Assembly: GCF_003063475.1 (NCBI RefSeq)
Contig: NZ_NESP01000001.1
Span: 1,116,001 to 1,180,000 of the forward strand
DNA length: 64,000 nucleotides
DNA from: Limnohabitans curvus
GTDB lineage: Bacteria > Pseudomonadota > Gammaproteobacteria > Burkholderiales > Burkholderiaceae_C
Direction: 5' to 3'
Shown here: positions 1 to 14,787 of the stretch, in pieces
Position numbering within the stretch: the first letter of the stretch is position 1
How the letters are laid out: each line of letters starts with the position of its first letter
Program-made: the position numbers and the translations under genes
Notes under the pieces: model-generated
Databases searched by the model: none
Seen by the model: only the letters and a program-made list of their open reading frames with translations
What the model was told of the DNA's origin: nothing

Positions 1-5
1 ACGTT

Positions 6-82
6 TGGTGGGTCTGGTTGGAATCGAACCAACGACCCCTGCGTTATCAACACAGTGCTCTAACCAACTGAGCTACAGACCC
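6..82 (-). tRNA. ileT: tRNA-Ile (GAU), second rRNA operon
   Basis: A 77-nt tRNA read on the minus strand, beginning GGGTCTGTAGCTCAG and ending in an encoded CCA. The anticodon loop TTGATAA gives anticodon GAU. It lies just 3' of the truncated operon's 16S gene, as in standard rrn operons. It is identical to the copy at 5632-5708. The tRNA-Ala and 23S expected next lie outside the window. Confidence 0.97.
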
Positions 83-180
83 AAGCCGGTCGCGACATCC
101 TCAGCGAACTGAGTTAATCGACGACAACCTTCAAAACAACCGATAAGTGTGGACGTTCAATTTAGATTGCAGTTTTCCAG

Positions 181-1715
<1,535 letters not shown>

Positions 1716-1943
1716 GATCTTGATATTTTTTTGATCTTTCGATCAACTCATAAATTGGAATCGACGTGATTTTCTTTGACGAATTTCACATCTTTTTTAC
1801 TTCATGAGCGTTTGTTAGCTAATTAAAGCTAAGTTCCTAAAGAACTTGGCAATCACCATCAAACGCCCACGCTTATCGGCTGTATGTTTTTAATGAACCA
1901 CTCAACTACTTGAGCAACCACGCTGCGATCAGCGAAGCCTTGC

Positions 1944-1973
1944 AGTATAGCACAACTAAGTGCTATTTAGCAA
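1944..1973 (-). promoter_or_regulatory. Probable sigma-70 promoter of the second rRNA operon
   Basis: On the minus strand a -35-like TTGCTA (1968-1973) and a -10 TATACT (1944-1949) are separated by 18 bases. The -10 sits in GTGCTATACTG, closely matching the upstream promoter of the first operon (7683-7712, also 18-base spacing). It lies about 230 bases before the 16S 5' end. The -35 is only a moderate match. Confidence 0.55.
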
Positions 1974-2030
1974 ATGTTTGGAGATTTTTCGTTAAGAAGA
2001 ATCTCCAAACATCTCTATCCTTAGATAGAG
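1974..2030. repeat. Two stem-loops between the tandem rRNA operons
   Basis: A perfect 13-bp inverted repeat, ATGTTTGGAGATT (1974-1986) and its complement (2000-2012), has a 13-base loop. Next to it is a 7-bp hairpin CTCTATC/GATAGAG (2013-2030, 4-base loop). Both lie between the terminator of the first operon and the promoter of the second. Neither has a long T-run, so they may be processing, pausing or back-up termination structures. Confidence 0.6.
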
Positions 2031-2041
2031 AGCCTGGGAAC

Positions 2042-2071
2042 AAAAACCCCCACTCAATCGAGCGGGGGTTT
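2042..2071 (-). terminator. Rho-independent terminator of the first rRNA operon
   Basis: The stem is AAACCCCC/GGGGGTTT (2044-2051 with 2064-2071), extended by CTC/GAG around a small loop. A T-run follows it on the minus strand. It starts 15 bases beyond the 5S gene, where the first operon should end. Confidence 0.85.
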
Positions 2072-2085
2072 CTGAGGCTGTAATA

Positions 2086-2199
2086 GCCTGACGATGTCCT
2101 ACTTTCACACGGGAACCCGCACTATCATCGGCGCTAAGTCGTTTCACTGTCCTGTTCGGGATGGGAAGGAGTGGTACCAACTTGCTATGGTCATCAGGC
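2086..2199 (-). rRNA. rrf: 5S ribosomal RNA
   Basis: About 114 nt on the minus strand, starting GCCTGATGACCATAGC and ending near ATCGTCAGGC, so the termini pair. The conserved loop CCATCCCGAACAG is present. It is the last gene of the complete operon, about 115 bases after the 23S 3' end and directly before a strong terminator. Confidence 0.95.
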
Positions 2200-2315
2200 A
2201 TAACTTGTTGTCACCTTGATCAAATCAAGGCAACGAATTCATAGAGCAATATCAGATTTATTTTGAATGCGTCACTTGGCATAACTTCCTTGATCACATT
2301 GGATCAAAGTTATAG

Positions 2316-5192
<2,877 letters not shown>

Positions 5193-5302
5193 CTATAACT
5201 TTGACGCCTCTTTCGAGATCAAAAATTGTTTTCAAGGACTGATTTGACAGGTCTCTCACCTGTCGCGTTATGCCGTAAATATGAATAATCCTTCAATATC
5301 GC

Positions 5303-5314
5303 TATTAAAGAACA
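5303..5314 (-). promoter_or_regulatory. boxA antitermination element in the tRNA-Ala/23S spacer
   Basis: On the minus strand TGTTCTTTAATA closely matches the rRNA boxA consensus TGCTCTTTAACA. It lies about 110 bases upstream of 23S, the usual spacer position, where Nus factors bind. The rest of the 344-base spacer (5193-5536) shows no gene. Confidence 0.65.
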
Positions 5315-5536
5315 TTCGTCATTACTTGAAATCCAAACCAAAGTTTGAATATTCGTTTTGACGCAATCAAAAATGTTACTAGCGGCACGGTCTGCACTAA
5401 ACCTTTACGAATGTGCAGTTTCCGCTAGTAACTCTGATATCTACTCTATGAATTTTTAATGAACAGCCTAGTTAATCAATCAATATCGATCAACAACAAA
5501 GAAGCCTCAACAGAAGCTGCTTTGTTGTTGAATGAA

Positions 5537-5612
5537 TGGTGGAGGATGACGGGATCGAACCGACGACCCCCTGCTTGCAAAGCAGGTGCTCTCCCAGCTG
5601 AGCTAATCCCCC
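5537..5612 (-). tRNA. alaT: tRNA-Ala (UGC)
   Basis: A 76-nt tRNA on the minus strand starting GGGGGATTAGCTCAG and ending in an encoded CCA. The anticodon loop TTTGCAA gives anticodon UGC. It lies in the 16S-23S spacer, 19 bases after tRNA-Ile, the normal arrangement in proteobacterial rrn operons. Confidence 0.97.
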
Positions 5613-5631
5613 AATGAATCACTTAGACGTT

Positions 5632-5708
5632 TGGTGGGTCTGGTTGGAATCGAACCAACGACCCCTGCGTTATCAACACAGTGCTCTAACCAACTGAGCT
5701 ACAGACCC
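5632..5708 (-). tRNA. ileT: tRNA-Ile (GAU), first rRNA operon
   Basis: A 77-nt tRNA on the minus strand, identical to the one at 6-82: anticodon GAU, encoded CCA and a normal cloverleaf. It sits between 16S and tRNA-Ala of the complete rRNA operon. Confidence 0.97.
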
Positions 5709-5806
5709 AAGCCGGTCGCGACATCCTCAGCGAACTGAGTTAATCGACGACAACCTTCAAAACAACCGATAAGTGTGGACGTTCAATTTAGATTGCAGTT
5801 TTCCAG

Positions 5807-7341
<1,535 letters not shown>

Positions 7342-7569
7342 GATCTTGATATTTTTTTGATCTTTCGATCAACTCATAAATTGGAATCGACGTGATTTTC
7401 TTTGACGAATTTCACATCTTTTTTACTTCATGAGCGTTTGTTAGCTAATTAAAGCTAAGTTCCTAAAGAACTTGGCAATCACCATCAAACGCCCACGCTT
7501 ATCGGCTGTATGTTTTTAATGAACCACTCAACTACTTGAGCAACCACGCTGCGATCAGCGAAGCCTTGC

Positions 7570-7712
7570 AGTATACATCGGATTTTCAAGCATTTCGAAG
7601 AAATTTTAAAAATCTTTTTCTACCACCTCCGCCAACATTGTTTCGGGTAAACCCTTAACAATTCTCATCAGCGGAGCCCGTCAGTATAGCACTACTTTTT
7701 GGCTTCGCGCAA
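7570..7712 (-). promoter_or_regulatory. Promoter region of the first rRNA operon (P1 and possible P2)
   Basis: P1 on the minus strand has -35 TTGCGC (7707-7712) and -10 TATACT (7683-7688) with 18-base spacing. A second TATACT (7570-7575), shared with the other operon, has only a weak -35 (TTCGAA-like) here. The stretch 7342-7815 between 16S and the next gene holds only this promoter zone and the leader; no gene was seen. Confidence 0.55.
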
Positions 7713-7815
7713 CTATTTTGAAAAAAGTTCGCAATCAGCTCTTCGTGCCTCGTTTCTACAAAGCCTGCGCTTTGTTTAAATAGAAGCCGCCCAAGGGCGC
7801 CCTTGATAATGGGGC

Positions 7816-9708
7816 ATGTCTTTAATTACTCTACAGAACGCCCAACTCGCTTTTGGGCACGTCGCTCTCCTTGATCACGCAGAGTTCTCACTTGAAACCG
7901 CTGAGCGCGTAGGCCTGATCGGCCGCAATGGTGCTGGCAAATCCTCATTACTGCGCATCTTGGGCGGACTAGAAAAGCCTGACGACGGTGACTTACGTGT
8001 CCAGCAGGGCTTGCGCGTGACTTATGTGGCCCAAGAGCCTCAACTAGATAGCAACGCCTCTGTCTTTGAATCCGTGAGTGCGGGCTTGGCGCGCGTCATC
8101 CACCTGATTGATCAGTACTCGGCTGGTGAGGGTGATCTCACAGCCATGCAAAACGAGATTGAACTCTTTGACGGCTGGAACTGGGAACAACGCGTGCAAG
8201 AAACATTGCACCGCTTGCACCTTGACCCCGATGCCCGCATCAGCGCACTCTCTGGTGGCACGCTCAAACGCGTGGCACTCGCACAAGCCTTGGTGACATC
8301 CCCGGACGTGCTCCTACTCGACGAGCCTACCAACCACTTAGACCTCGACAGCATCGAGTGGCTGGAGCAGCTTTTGATTGATTTCAAGGGAAGCATCATC
8401 ACCATCACGCATGACCGATCGTTCTTAGATAAGGTCGCCACACGCATAGTGGAACTGGACCGCGGTCATTTGTTGACTTACCCCGGGAACTTCTCGCAGT
8501 ACCAATTGCAAAAAGAAGAACAAGCCGCCCAAGAAGCGGTGATCAACGCCAAAGCCGACAAACTGCTGGCTGGTGAAGAAGTGTGGATTCGCAAAGGCGT
8601 AGAAGCGCGCCGCACACGCAGCCAAAGCCGCATTGGACGCCTAGAAGCTTTGCGCAGCCAGCGCGAAGCACGCCGCGAAGCCGTCGGCCGTGTGAAGCTA
8701 GACGTCGCCAGCGGCGCCCCCACAGGCAAGATCGTGGCCGAACTCACCGAGGTAGACAAAGCCTTCGGCGGCAAGGTGATTACCAAAAACTTCTCGGCGA
8801 CCTTCTTGCGCGGTGACAAGATTGGTTTGATCGGCCCGAACGGCGCTGGCAAATCAACGCTGTTGAAAATGATCTTGGGCGAGCTTGAAGCCGACAGCGG
8901 CAAGATCCGCCAAGGCGCGAATCTGCAAGTGGCGTACTTTGACCAAATGCGCAACGCGCTAGACATGGACGCCTCACTCGAAGACTTCATCAGCCCCGGC
9001 AGCGAGTGGATTGAAATTGGCACCCAGCGCAAACACGTCAAAAGCTACTTGGACGACTTCTTGTTCTCGCCCGCTCGCGCTACGTCTCCTGTGCGCTCGC
9101 TGTCTGGCGGTGAGCGCAACCGCTTGCTGCTCGCTCGTTTGTTTGCACGCCCAGCCAACGTACTGGTGCTAGACGAACCCACCAACGACTTAGACATCGA
9201 CACGCTGGAACTGCTAGAAGAGTTGCTGCAAAAGTATGACGGCACCGTGTTCATCGTCAGCCATGATCGCACCTTCCTCGATAACGTGGCCACTAGCACT
9301 TTGGTGTTTGAAGCCACAGAGGACAACCCCGGCTTCTGGCGCGAATACGAAGGCGGCGTGCAAGATTGGCTCATCCAGTCAGAGCGCGCCCGCAGCCTCG
9401 CCCCTCAAACCAAAGTTGCCGCACCCGTAGTGGTCAAAGCGGCGGTCACAGAAGCGCCCAAGCCCGCAGCCCCCGCCACAAAGACGCGCAAGCTCAGCTA
9501 CAAAGAGCAACGCGAACTGGAAGCACTACCGGCACTGATTGCATCGCTCGAAGCTGAGCAAAAAGAAACCCAAGCAGCCCTCAGCGACAGCAGCCTGTAC
9601 GCCAGCGACCCCGCCAAAGTCGCGCAAATTCACAAACGCGACACTGAAATTGAAGACGCACTGATGACAGCCCTTGAACGCTGGGAGCAACTATCCTCAC
9701 CGGCATGA
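7816..9708 (+). CDS. uup: ABC-F ATPase, Uup type
   Basis: A 630-residue protein with two ABC ATPase cassettes and no membrane segment, so it is an ABC-F protein acting on ribosomes or DNA rather than a transporter. The first cassette has Walker A GRNGAGKS (36-43), signature LSGGT (145-149) and Walker B VLLLDEPTNHLD (165-176). The second has GPNGAGKST (340-348), LSGGE and VLVLDEPTNDLD. The inter-cassette linker is charged and helical. The C-terminal extension, from about 555, starts KLSYKEQRELEALPALI and looks coiled-coil, which is the feature that marks Uup within ABC-F. Length fits E. coli Uup (635). Uup affects precise excision of transposons and ribosome assembly. The stop overlaps the next gene by 4 bases. 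Confidence 0.88.
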   Translation: MSLITLQNAQLAFGHVALLDHAEFSLETAERVGLIGRNGAGKSSLLRILGGLEKPDDGDLRVQQGLRVTYVAQEPQLDSNASVFESVSAGLARVIHLIDQYSAGEGDLTAMQNEIELFDGWNWEQRVQETLHRLHLDPDARISALSGGTLKRVALAQALVTSPDVLLLDEPTNHLDLDSIEWLEQLLIDFKGSIITITHDRSFLDKVATRIVELDRGHLLTYPGNFSQYQLQKEEQAAQEAVINAKADKLLAGEEVWIRKGVEARRTRSQSRIGRLEALRSQREARREAVGRVKLDVASGAPTGKIVAELTEVDKAFGGKVITKNFSATFLRGDKIGLIGPNGAGKSTLLKMILGELEADSGKIRQGANLQVAYFDQMRNALDMDASLEDFISPGSEWIEIGTQRKHVKSYLDDFLFSPARATSPVRSLSGGERNRLLLARLFARPANVLVLDEPTNDLDIDTLELLEELLQKYDGTVFIVSHDRTFLDNVATSTLVFEATEDNPGFWREYEGGVQDWLIQSERARSLAPQTKVAAPVVVKAAVTEAPKPAAPATKTRKLSYKEQRELEALPALIASLEAEQKETQAALSDSSLYASDPAKVAQIHKRDTEIEDALMTALERWEQLSSPA

Positions 9709-10328
9709 GCAGCGCTGAACTCTTTGCCTTGATTGCCCTCGCTACCGTGGGCACCTTCACTCCCGGCCCCAACACCGCCCTGTCCGCCACGCTTGCGGCG
9801 AACCATGGCTTGCGACGTGCGCTGCCTTTTGTGTGCGCCGTGCCTGCAGGCTGGGGGGTTTTACTCGTGCTCAACGCAGCCGGCTTGGGAGCGCTGGTGC
9901 TGGGCTTTCCACCGCTGCGTTGGGGTCTGCTGGCCGCCGGCGTGTTGTATTTGCTGTGGCTCGCTTGGAAACTCGCCAGCACGCAGCGCTTGAGCGATGC
10001 CGCACAAGGCCCCATCGTGGGTTTCAAGCAAGGCGTGATGCTTCAGTTCATCAACATCAAAGCCTGGTTCTTGGCCATGTCAGTGGTAAGCGGCTGGGTC
10101 ATCGATCACGACGACACCCCTGCACGTCTGCTGGAAACATTGCCCATCTTCATGTTCTTTGGCCTCGCCAGCAACTTCACCTATGCATGGATAGGCGCCA
10201 GCTTGCGCCACTGGCTGCGCGGCCCAAACGACACCGCACAGCGCCTGCAATGGTTCAACCGACTGATGGCCTTGGCGCTCTTAGGCACGGTCGCGTGGAT
10301 GGTGCGGTCGGCGCTGCAAACACTCTAA
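9705..10328 (+). CDS. LysE/RhtB-family amino-acid exporter
   Basis: A 207-residue, very hydrophobic protein with about six membrane segments. The N-terminal segment carries the family hallmark TFTPGPNTAL (about 17-26) and a basic loop precedes GVMLQFINIKAWF (about 109-121), typical of LysE/RhtB efflux proteins. These export amino acids or small metabolites across the inner membrane; the substrate cannot be read from sequence. The ATG overlaps the uup stop (ATGA), so the two are probably translated together, although their functions are not obviously linked. Confidence 0.85.
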   Translation: MSSAELFALIALATVGTFTPGPNTALSATLAANHGLRRALPFVCAVPAGWGVLLVLNAAGLGALVLGFPPLRWGLLAAGVLYLLWLAWKLASTQRLSDAAQGPIVGFKQGVMLQFINIKAWFLAMSVVSGWVIDHDDTPARLLETLPIFMFFGLASNFTYAWIGASLRHWLRGPNDTAQRLQWFNRLMALALLGTVAWMVRSALQTL

Positions 10329-10432
10329 ACATGGGCGGCGCGCGCTGCCGCACAGGTGACTGCGGGTCTCAGTCGTGACTGTTTGTCTTGCCATTCGTCT
10401 TCAGAATGAACGCAAACAACCCACATCACACC

Positions 10433-11101
10433 ATGGGACAACTCTATTTAGTGCGACACGGGCAAGCCTCGTTGGGCGCCGCCGATTACGACCAACTCAG
10501 TCCTTTGGGCCTGCAGCAAAGCCATCGCCTCGGCGAGCATTGGCAAGCGCAAGGCCTCACGTTTGATGCCGTCATCATCGGGGGACTCAAGCGCCATGCA
10601 CAAACCTTGGCAGGTATTCAACAAGGCATGGGAACACGACATGAAGCACGGGTTTGGCCGGGCCTGAACGAATACGACAGCGAAGCCCTCATCCGCGCCA
10701 TTCAACCGGGCGAGCTGGTGAAGCCCACCACGCCAGAGGGCTACAAACAGCATTTCCGCTTGCTACGCGATGGCCTCACACAATGGATGGCCGGCGTGGT
10801 CAGCCCACAGGGCATGCCCAGCTACACCGAGTTTGCAAAAGGCGTCACGTCAGCCCTCGATCACATTCGCCAACAGCACGAGGGAAATGTTTTGCTTGTG
10901 TCCAGCGGTGGCCCCATTGCCACGGCCGTGGCGCATGTGCTGCGCGTCAGCCCTGAAACCAGCATCGAGCTGAACATGCGGCTTCGCAACAGCGCGGTAA
11001 GCGAATTTAGCTTCAACGCCAAACGTCACAGCCTGATCGCATTCAACAGCGTGCCGCACTTGGAAACGCCCAGCCACAAAGACTGGGTGACGTTCGCCTG
11101 A
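10433..11101 (+). CDS. Histidine-phosphatase superfamily protein
   Basis: Read from the ATG at 10433 (222 residues) because the conserved core begins at once with MGQLYLVRHGQAS. The TTG and ATG further upstream would add an unconserved leader. The RHG motif (residues 8-10) carries the phospho-accepting histidine of the phosphoglycerate-mutase/acid-phosphatase fold. The second catalytic region, usually a V-S/T-H-G-G type motif, reads LLVSSGGPIAT here, with serine where histidine is normal. Substrate unknown. It could be a phosphatase with altered chemistry or a non-catalytic member. Confidence 0.8.
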   Translation: MGQLYLVRHGQASLGAADYDQLSPLGLQQSHRLGEHWQAQGLTFDAVIIGGLKRHAQTLAGIQQGMGTRHEARVWPGLNEYDSEALIRAIQPGELVKPTTPEGYKQHFRLLRDGLTQWMAGVVSPQGMPSYTEFAKGVTSALDHIRQQHEGNVLLVSSGGPIATAVAHVLRVSPETSIELNMRLRNSAVSEFSFNAKRHSLIAFNSVPHLETPSHKDWVTFA

Positions 11102-11113
11102 AGGCTGAAATAT

Positions 11114-11956
11114 TTAAACGCGCACCGTGCTGAGCGGCAGCGCCACCAGCTCTTGCAGCAGCAGCGCCAGCTGCTCGCCCGCGCTGTGCACCAGCGCTTC
11201 ACCTTTCGCCGCAGTGGCCGCCGCCGCATTGCCCGCGGCACCTTGGGGGTTGTAGTCCTGCATGTGCCAGCCAAGCTTGGCGCTTTTGCCATTGCCCAAG
11301 ACCGGATAATGTTTGGCCCGGTCTTGCGACGTGGAGGCAAAGTTTTGGGCCTCCGCCATGTTCACGCAATCGGGCGCCAGCGCCCGCATCATGGATGTTT
11401 CAATGTCACCCGCGTGGATGCCAAAGCGGTGTTCGTCCGCCGAGAACTGCCCCATCACGGCCGCATCCAAGGGCAAGTTGTACCAACTGCTGCTGTAAAC
11501 AATCAGGCCATGCTGGGCACGCAGCTCGCGCGCCACCACATCCATCAGCCCCACATTGCCGCCGTGGGCGTTGAACATCAGCAGCTTCTTCACACCCGCG
11601 CGTGCCACCGAGGCACCGATGTCGCACCAGAGTTGGATCAAGGTTTGTGGCGACAGATGCAGCGTGCCAGCAAAGGCCGTGTGCTCGGTACTCAGGCCGA
11701 GCGTCTGCGTGGGCAACACCAGCACGGGGTCTGTGGCAGCCAAGTGCGTCAATGCAGCGTTCACCACACCATCGACCAACACCGTATCAACCGATAGCGG
11801 CAAATGCGGCCCATGTTGCTCGGTTGCCCCCAGAGGCAACAAGGCCACGGTGCGCGCGGGGTCGAGGGCCGCAAAGTCACGGGTGTTGAGCTCGGCCCAA
11901 CGGTGTGATGCCAAAGCGAGGAAGGGGGTGCTGGTGTGCGCAGTCATGAGCGCCAT
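11114..11956 (-). CDS. Creatininase-family metal-dependent amidohydrolase
   Basis: A 280-residue protein of the creatininase (creatinine amidohydrolase) superfamily. Metal-binding motifs are visible: LLPLGATEQHGPHLPLSVD (39-57, with E46, H48 and D57), FNAHGGN (about 128-134) and a downstream HAGDIETS with the conserved Glu. Family members open cyclic amides or formamides, including creatinine and flavin or cofactor intermediates, so the exact substrate is open. It is transcribed opposite to its neighbours, convergent with the histidine-phosphatase gene and divergent from the DsbD gene. The start is the ATG at 11956; an in-frame ATG four codons later is also possible. Confidence 0.82.
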   Translation of the reverse strand: MALMTAHTSTPFLALASHRWAELNTRDFAALDPARTVALLPLGATEQHGPHLPLSVDTVLVDGVVNAALTHLAATDPVLVLPTQTLGLSTEHTAFAGTLHLSPQTLIQLWCDIGASVARAGVKKLLMFNAHGGNVGLMDVVARELRAQHGLIVYSSSWYNLPLDAAVMGQFSADEHRFGIHAGDIETSMMRALAPDCVNMAEAQNFASTSQDRAKHYPVLGNGKSAKLGWHMQDYNPQGAAGNAAAATAAKGEALVHSAGEQLALLLQELVALPLSTVRV

Positions 11957-12020
11957 CTTACTTTCCTGTCATGGGTTGGGCTTTACACGCAGGCGGCTGT
12001 AGCTCGGTAACATCTGGCGC

Positions 12021-14354
12021 ATGCTTCATTTTGTTTCGCGCCTGCTGGGCGCAGCTCATCCCCGTGTCGTGACCGTCTGCGCCAAACCCATGTTGGCAAA
12101 AGCATTTGGCGTTTTACTCTGGGGGGCTTGTGCATTTACCCTGCCAAGCAATGCCCAGACCTTGGCCAGTGCCGTGGTCAGCACGCCGCAGTTGCGCGCC
12201 GAGTTGGTGGTGCATGCCCCGCAAGGGGTGCAAGCGGGTCAGCCGATGTGGGTGGGCCTGCAACTCACACACCAGCCCGAGTGGCACACCTACTGGCGCA
12301 ACCCCGGCGACTCAGGTCTGCCCACGCAGCTAGAGCTGAATTTGCCTGCGGGCATCACCGCGGGCGAGGTGCAATGGCCGCTGCCGCAAAAACTCAAAGC
12401 AGGCAGCTTGACCAACTACGGCTTCGACAAAACCGTGTTGTTGGCCGTGCCACTGACGGTGTCGACACAGTTCAAACCCAACGCCACACAAACGCTGGAC
12501 ATTCAACTGCACGCCAACTGGTTGGTCTGCCGACTGGAGTGCATTCCACAAGAAGGCGACTTCGCCTTGCGCATTCCCGTCAACAGCAGCTTTGCGCCCC
12601 ATGCCACCGCGTTTTCAGCGCTGCTGGCGGAGCAAGCCAAAGCTTTGCCAGGCGTCAAAGCCACCACCCGCTTTGAAGCACAACGCTTGACACTGCAAAT
12701 CAGCGGATTGCCTACCTCGCTGCACGGCAAAACGCTCCGCGTGTTTCCAGACACCGCCGAGCTGGTGGCGTCTGCCACTGAACAACACCCGCGCGCCAGC
12801 CAATCGTGGCAAGGCGATGTGTGGACAGCCCAACTCCCTCTGAGCAATTTGCGCATGACGGAACCTAAGCAAATGGGGTTTTTGCTCATCGCTGACGAGG
12901 GCGCCAAACGCCAAGGCTTCGTGGTCTCCGCCCCTGTCACGCACGCTTGGCCTGCCGTATCTGATCTGCCCGCCGACTCAGCAACCGTGACCAACACCAC
13001 AAGCCATGCAAGCGCCATCGGCAACGAAACCATGCTCGGCAGTGATGGCTTTCTGGGCTTTGCCTTGGCGCTGCTAGGCGCGTTCGTGGGCGGGCTCATC
13101 CTCAACCTCATGCCTTGCGTGTTGCCGGTGCTGGCCATCAAGCTGTTGGGGTTTGCGCAACACAGCCATGCACACCGGGCACACCGCGTGGCAGGCCTGG
13201 CCTACACCGCCGGTGTGGTGCTCAGCTTCTTGGCGCTGGGCGCTGGCGTGCTGGCCTTGCGCGCAGCGGGTGAACAACTGGGCTGGGGCTTTCAGCTGCA
13301 ATCTCCCGTGGTGGTAAGTGTGCTGGCGGCCCTCTTCACGCTCATCGCGCTCAATTTGTTAGGCCTGTTTGAGTTTGGGCAAATCTTGCCCTCGCGCGTG
13401 GCCAGCTTTCAATACAAGCACCCCGTCATGGATGCGGCACTCTCTGGCGTGCTAGCCGTGGCCGTGGCGTCGCCCTGCACCGCCCCCTTCATGGGCGCGT
13501 CGTTGGGACTCGCAATGACTTTGCCAACATGGCAAGCGCTGACTATTTTTATGGCCATGGGCTTGGGCTTGGCCGCGCCTTATTTGTTAGCCAGCTTTGT
13601 GCCCGCCGTCGCGCGTTTGCTGCCACACCCCGGCCCGTGGATGGTCACGCTGCGCCAGCTGTTGGCCTTCCCCTTACTCGCCACTGTGGTGTGGCTGCTG
13701 TGGGTGTTGGGCCAACAAACCAGCTTAGATGCCGCCATGTTTGCGCTGGGGGGTTTGCTGCTGCTGACCGCTTTGATGTGGGCACTCAAACAACACGGCC
13801 CTGCATCTCGCGTTTTGAGCGGGCTTTTGGCCGCCGCACTGGTTTGGGGCGCACTCACCTTCGCAGAAGATTTAAAAGCACCGACGAGCAGCCCCTCTAC
13901 ACCGACGTTGCCAAGCACCGCGCAAACGCAAGGCGCCGTTTGGCAGCCTTGGTCTGACGCCGCCGTGGCACAAAGCTTGGCCCAAAGCCGACCTGTGTTT
14001 GTCGACTTCACTGCCGCGTGGTGCGTGACCTGCCAAATCAACAAAAAATCCACCCTGTCCAACAGCGATGTACTGGCCGACGTGGCGGCGCACCAAGTCA
14101 CGCTCATGCGTGCTGATTGGACGCGCCGCGACCCAGCCATCACCGCCGCACTCACCGCATTGGGCCGCAGCGGCGTGCCGGTGTATGTGCTGCACGCGCC
14201 TGGCAAAGCACCGCTGGTGCTGTCTGAGTTGTTGAGCGTGCGCCAAATGCGCGAAGCGCTGGCCACCTTGCCTGCGGCTGAAAGCCCTGCCCCCACAACT
14301 GACTTTGCGCAGCAGCCCCCAACCAACGGCGCATCCACGCTCACCCGCAAATAA
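12021..14354 (+). CDS. dsbD: Thiol:disulfide interchange protein, DsbD/ScsB type
   Basis: A 777-residue protein with three parts. A periplasmic N-terminal domain follows a signal peptide; its core may start at an internal ATG at 12090 (MLAKAFGVLL). A central membrane domain has about eight helices, including LNLMPCVLPVL and VASPCTAPFMG, whose cysteines relay electrons. A C-terminal thioredoxin-like domain carries WCVTC (about 668-672) in DFTAAWCVTC. The N-terminal domain has a CRLEC pair as in ScsB-like proteins, so this fits ScsB better than classical DsbD. The role is moving reducing power from cytoplasmic thioredoxin to periplasmic thiols, for example for disulfide isomerisation or copper tolerance. 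The next gene starts 3 bases after the stop. Confidence 0.88.
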   Translation: MLHFVSRLLGAAHPRVVTVCAKPMLAKAFGVLLWGACAFTLPSNAQTLASAVVSTPQLRAELVVHAPQGVQAGQPMWVGLQLTHQPEWHTYWRNPGDSGLPTQLELNLPAGITAGEVQWPLPQKLKAGSLTNYGFDKTVLLAVPLTVSTQFKPNATQTLDIQLHANWLVCRLECIPQEGDFALRIPVNSSFAPHATAFSALLAEQAKALPGVKATTRFEAQRLTLQISGLPTSLHGKTLRVFPDTAELVASATEQHPRASQSWQGDVWTAQLPLSNLRMTEPKQMGFLLIADEGAKRQGFVVSAPVTHAWPAVSDLPADSATVTNTTSHASAIGNETMLGSDGFLGFALALLGAFVGGLILNLMPCVLPVLAIKLLGFAQHSHAHRAHRVAGLAYTAGVVLSFLALGAGVLALRAAGEQLGWGFQLQSPVVVSVLAALFTLIALNLLGLFEFGQILPSRVASFQYKHPVMDAALSGVLAVAVASPCTAPFMGASLGLAMTLPTWQALTIFMAMGLGLAAPYLLASFVPAVARLLPHPGPWMVTLRQLLAFPLLATVVWLLWVLGQQTSLDAAMFALGGLLLLTALMWALKQHGPASRVLSGLLAAALVWGALTFAEDLKAPTSSPSTPTLPSTAQTQGAVWQPWSDAAVAQSLAQSRPVFVDFTAAWCVTCQINKKSTLSNSDVLADVAAHQVTLMRADWTRRDPAITAALTALGRSGVPVYVLHAPGKAPLVLSELLSVRQMREALATLPAAESPAPTTDFAQQPPTNGASTLTRK

Positions 14355-14357
14355 GCC

Positions 14358-14762
14358 ATGACTCAAAGCGCCATTCGTCAAAGCCTTGCCAATTGCCACA
14401 CCATCGCCGTGGTGGGTCTCTCGCCCAAACCCCACCGCGACAGCTACCGGGTGGCCAAATACATGCAAGACCACGGATGCCGCATCGTGCCCATCAACCC
14501 CAATGCCACCGAAGTATTGGGTGAAAAAGCCTACGCCTCGCTCACCGAAGCGGCCATGCACGAACGCATCGACATGGTGAACTGCTTTCGCAATTCCGAA
14601 GACATCCCGCCCATCGCCGCAGAGGCGATTGCCATTGGCGCCAAATCGCTGTGGCTGCAAATCGGCGTCGTGCATGACGTGGCTGCACAACAAGCCCAAG
14701 CTGCAGGCCTCACCGTCGTGCAAGACAAATGCTTGATGGTTGAGCACCGTCAGCTTCGCTGA
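14358..14762 (+). CDS. CoA-binding (Rossmann) domain protein, YccU type
   Basis: A 134-residue single-domain protein. The N-terminal [19 protein letters not shown] is the nucleotide/CoA-binding loop of the CoA_binding_2 family, followed by [17 protein letters not shown] typical of YccU-like proteins. The C-terminal [13 protein letters not shown] matches the usual conserved end. No catalytic domain is present. The family is structurally known but its biological role is not established. It starts 3 bases after the DsbD stop, so the two are likely cotranscribed. Confidence 0.85.
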   Translation: MTQSAIRQSLANCHTIAVVGLSPKPHRDSYRVAKYMQDHGCRIVPINPNATEVLGEKAYASLTEAAMHERIDMVNCFRNSEDIPPIAAEAIAIGAKSLWLQIGVVHDVAAQQAQAAGLTVVQDKCLMVEHRQLR

Positions 14763-14787
14763 GCACCACCTCGGCGACAATGTCGCC

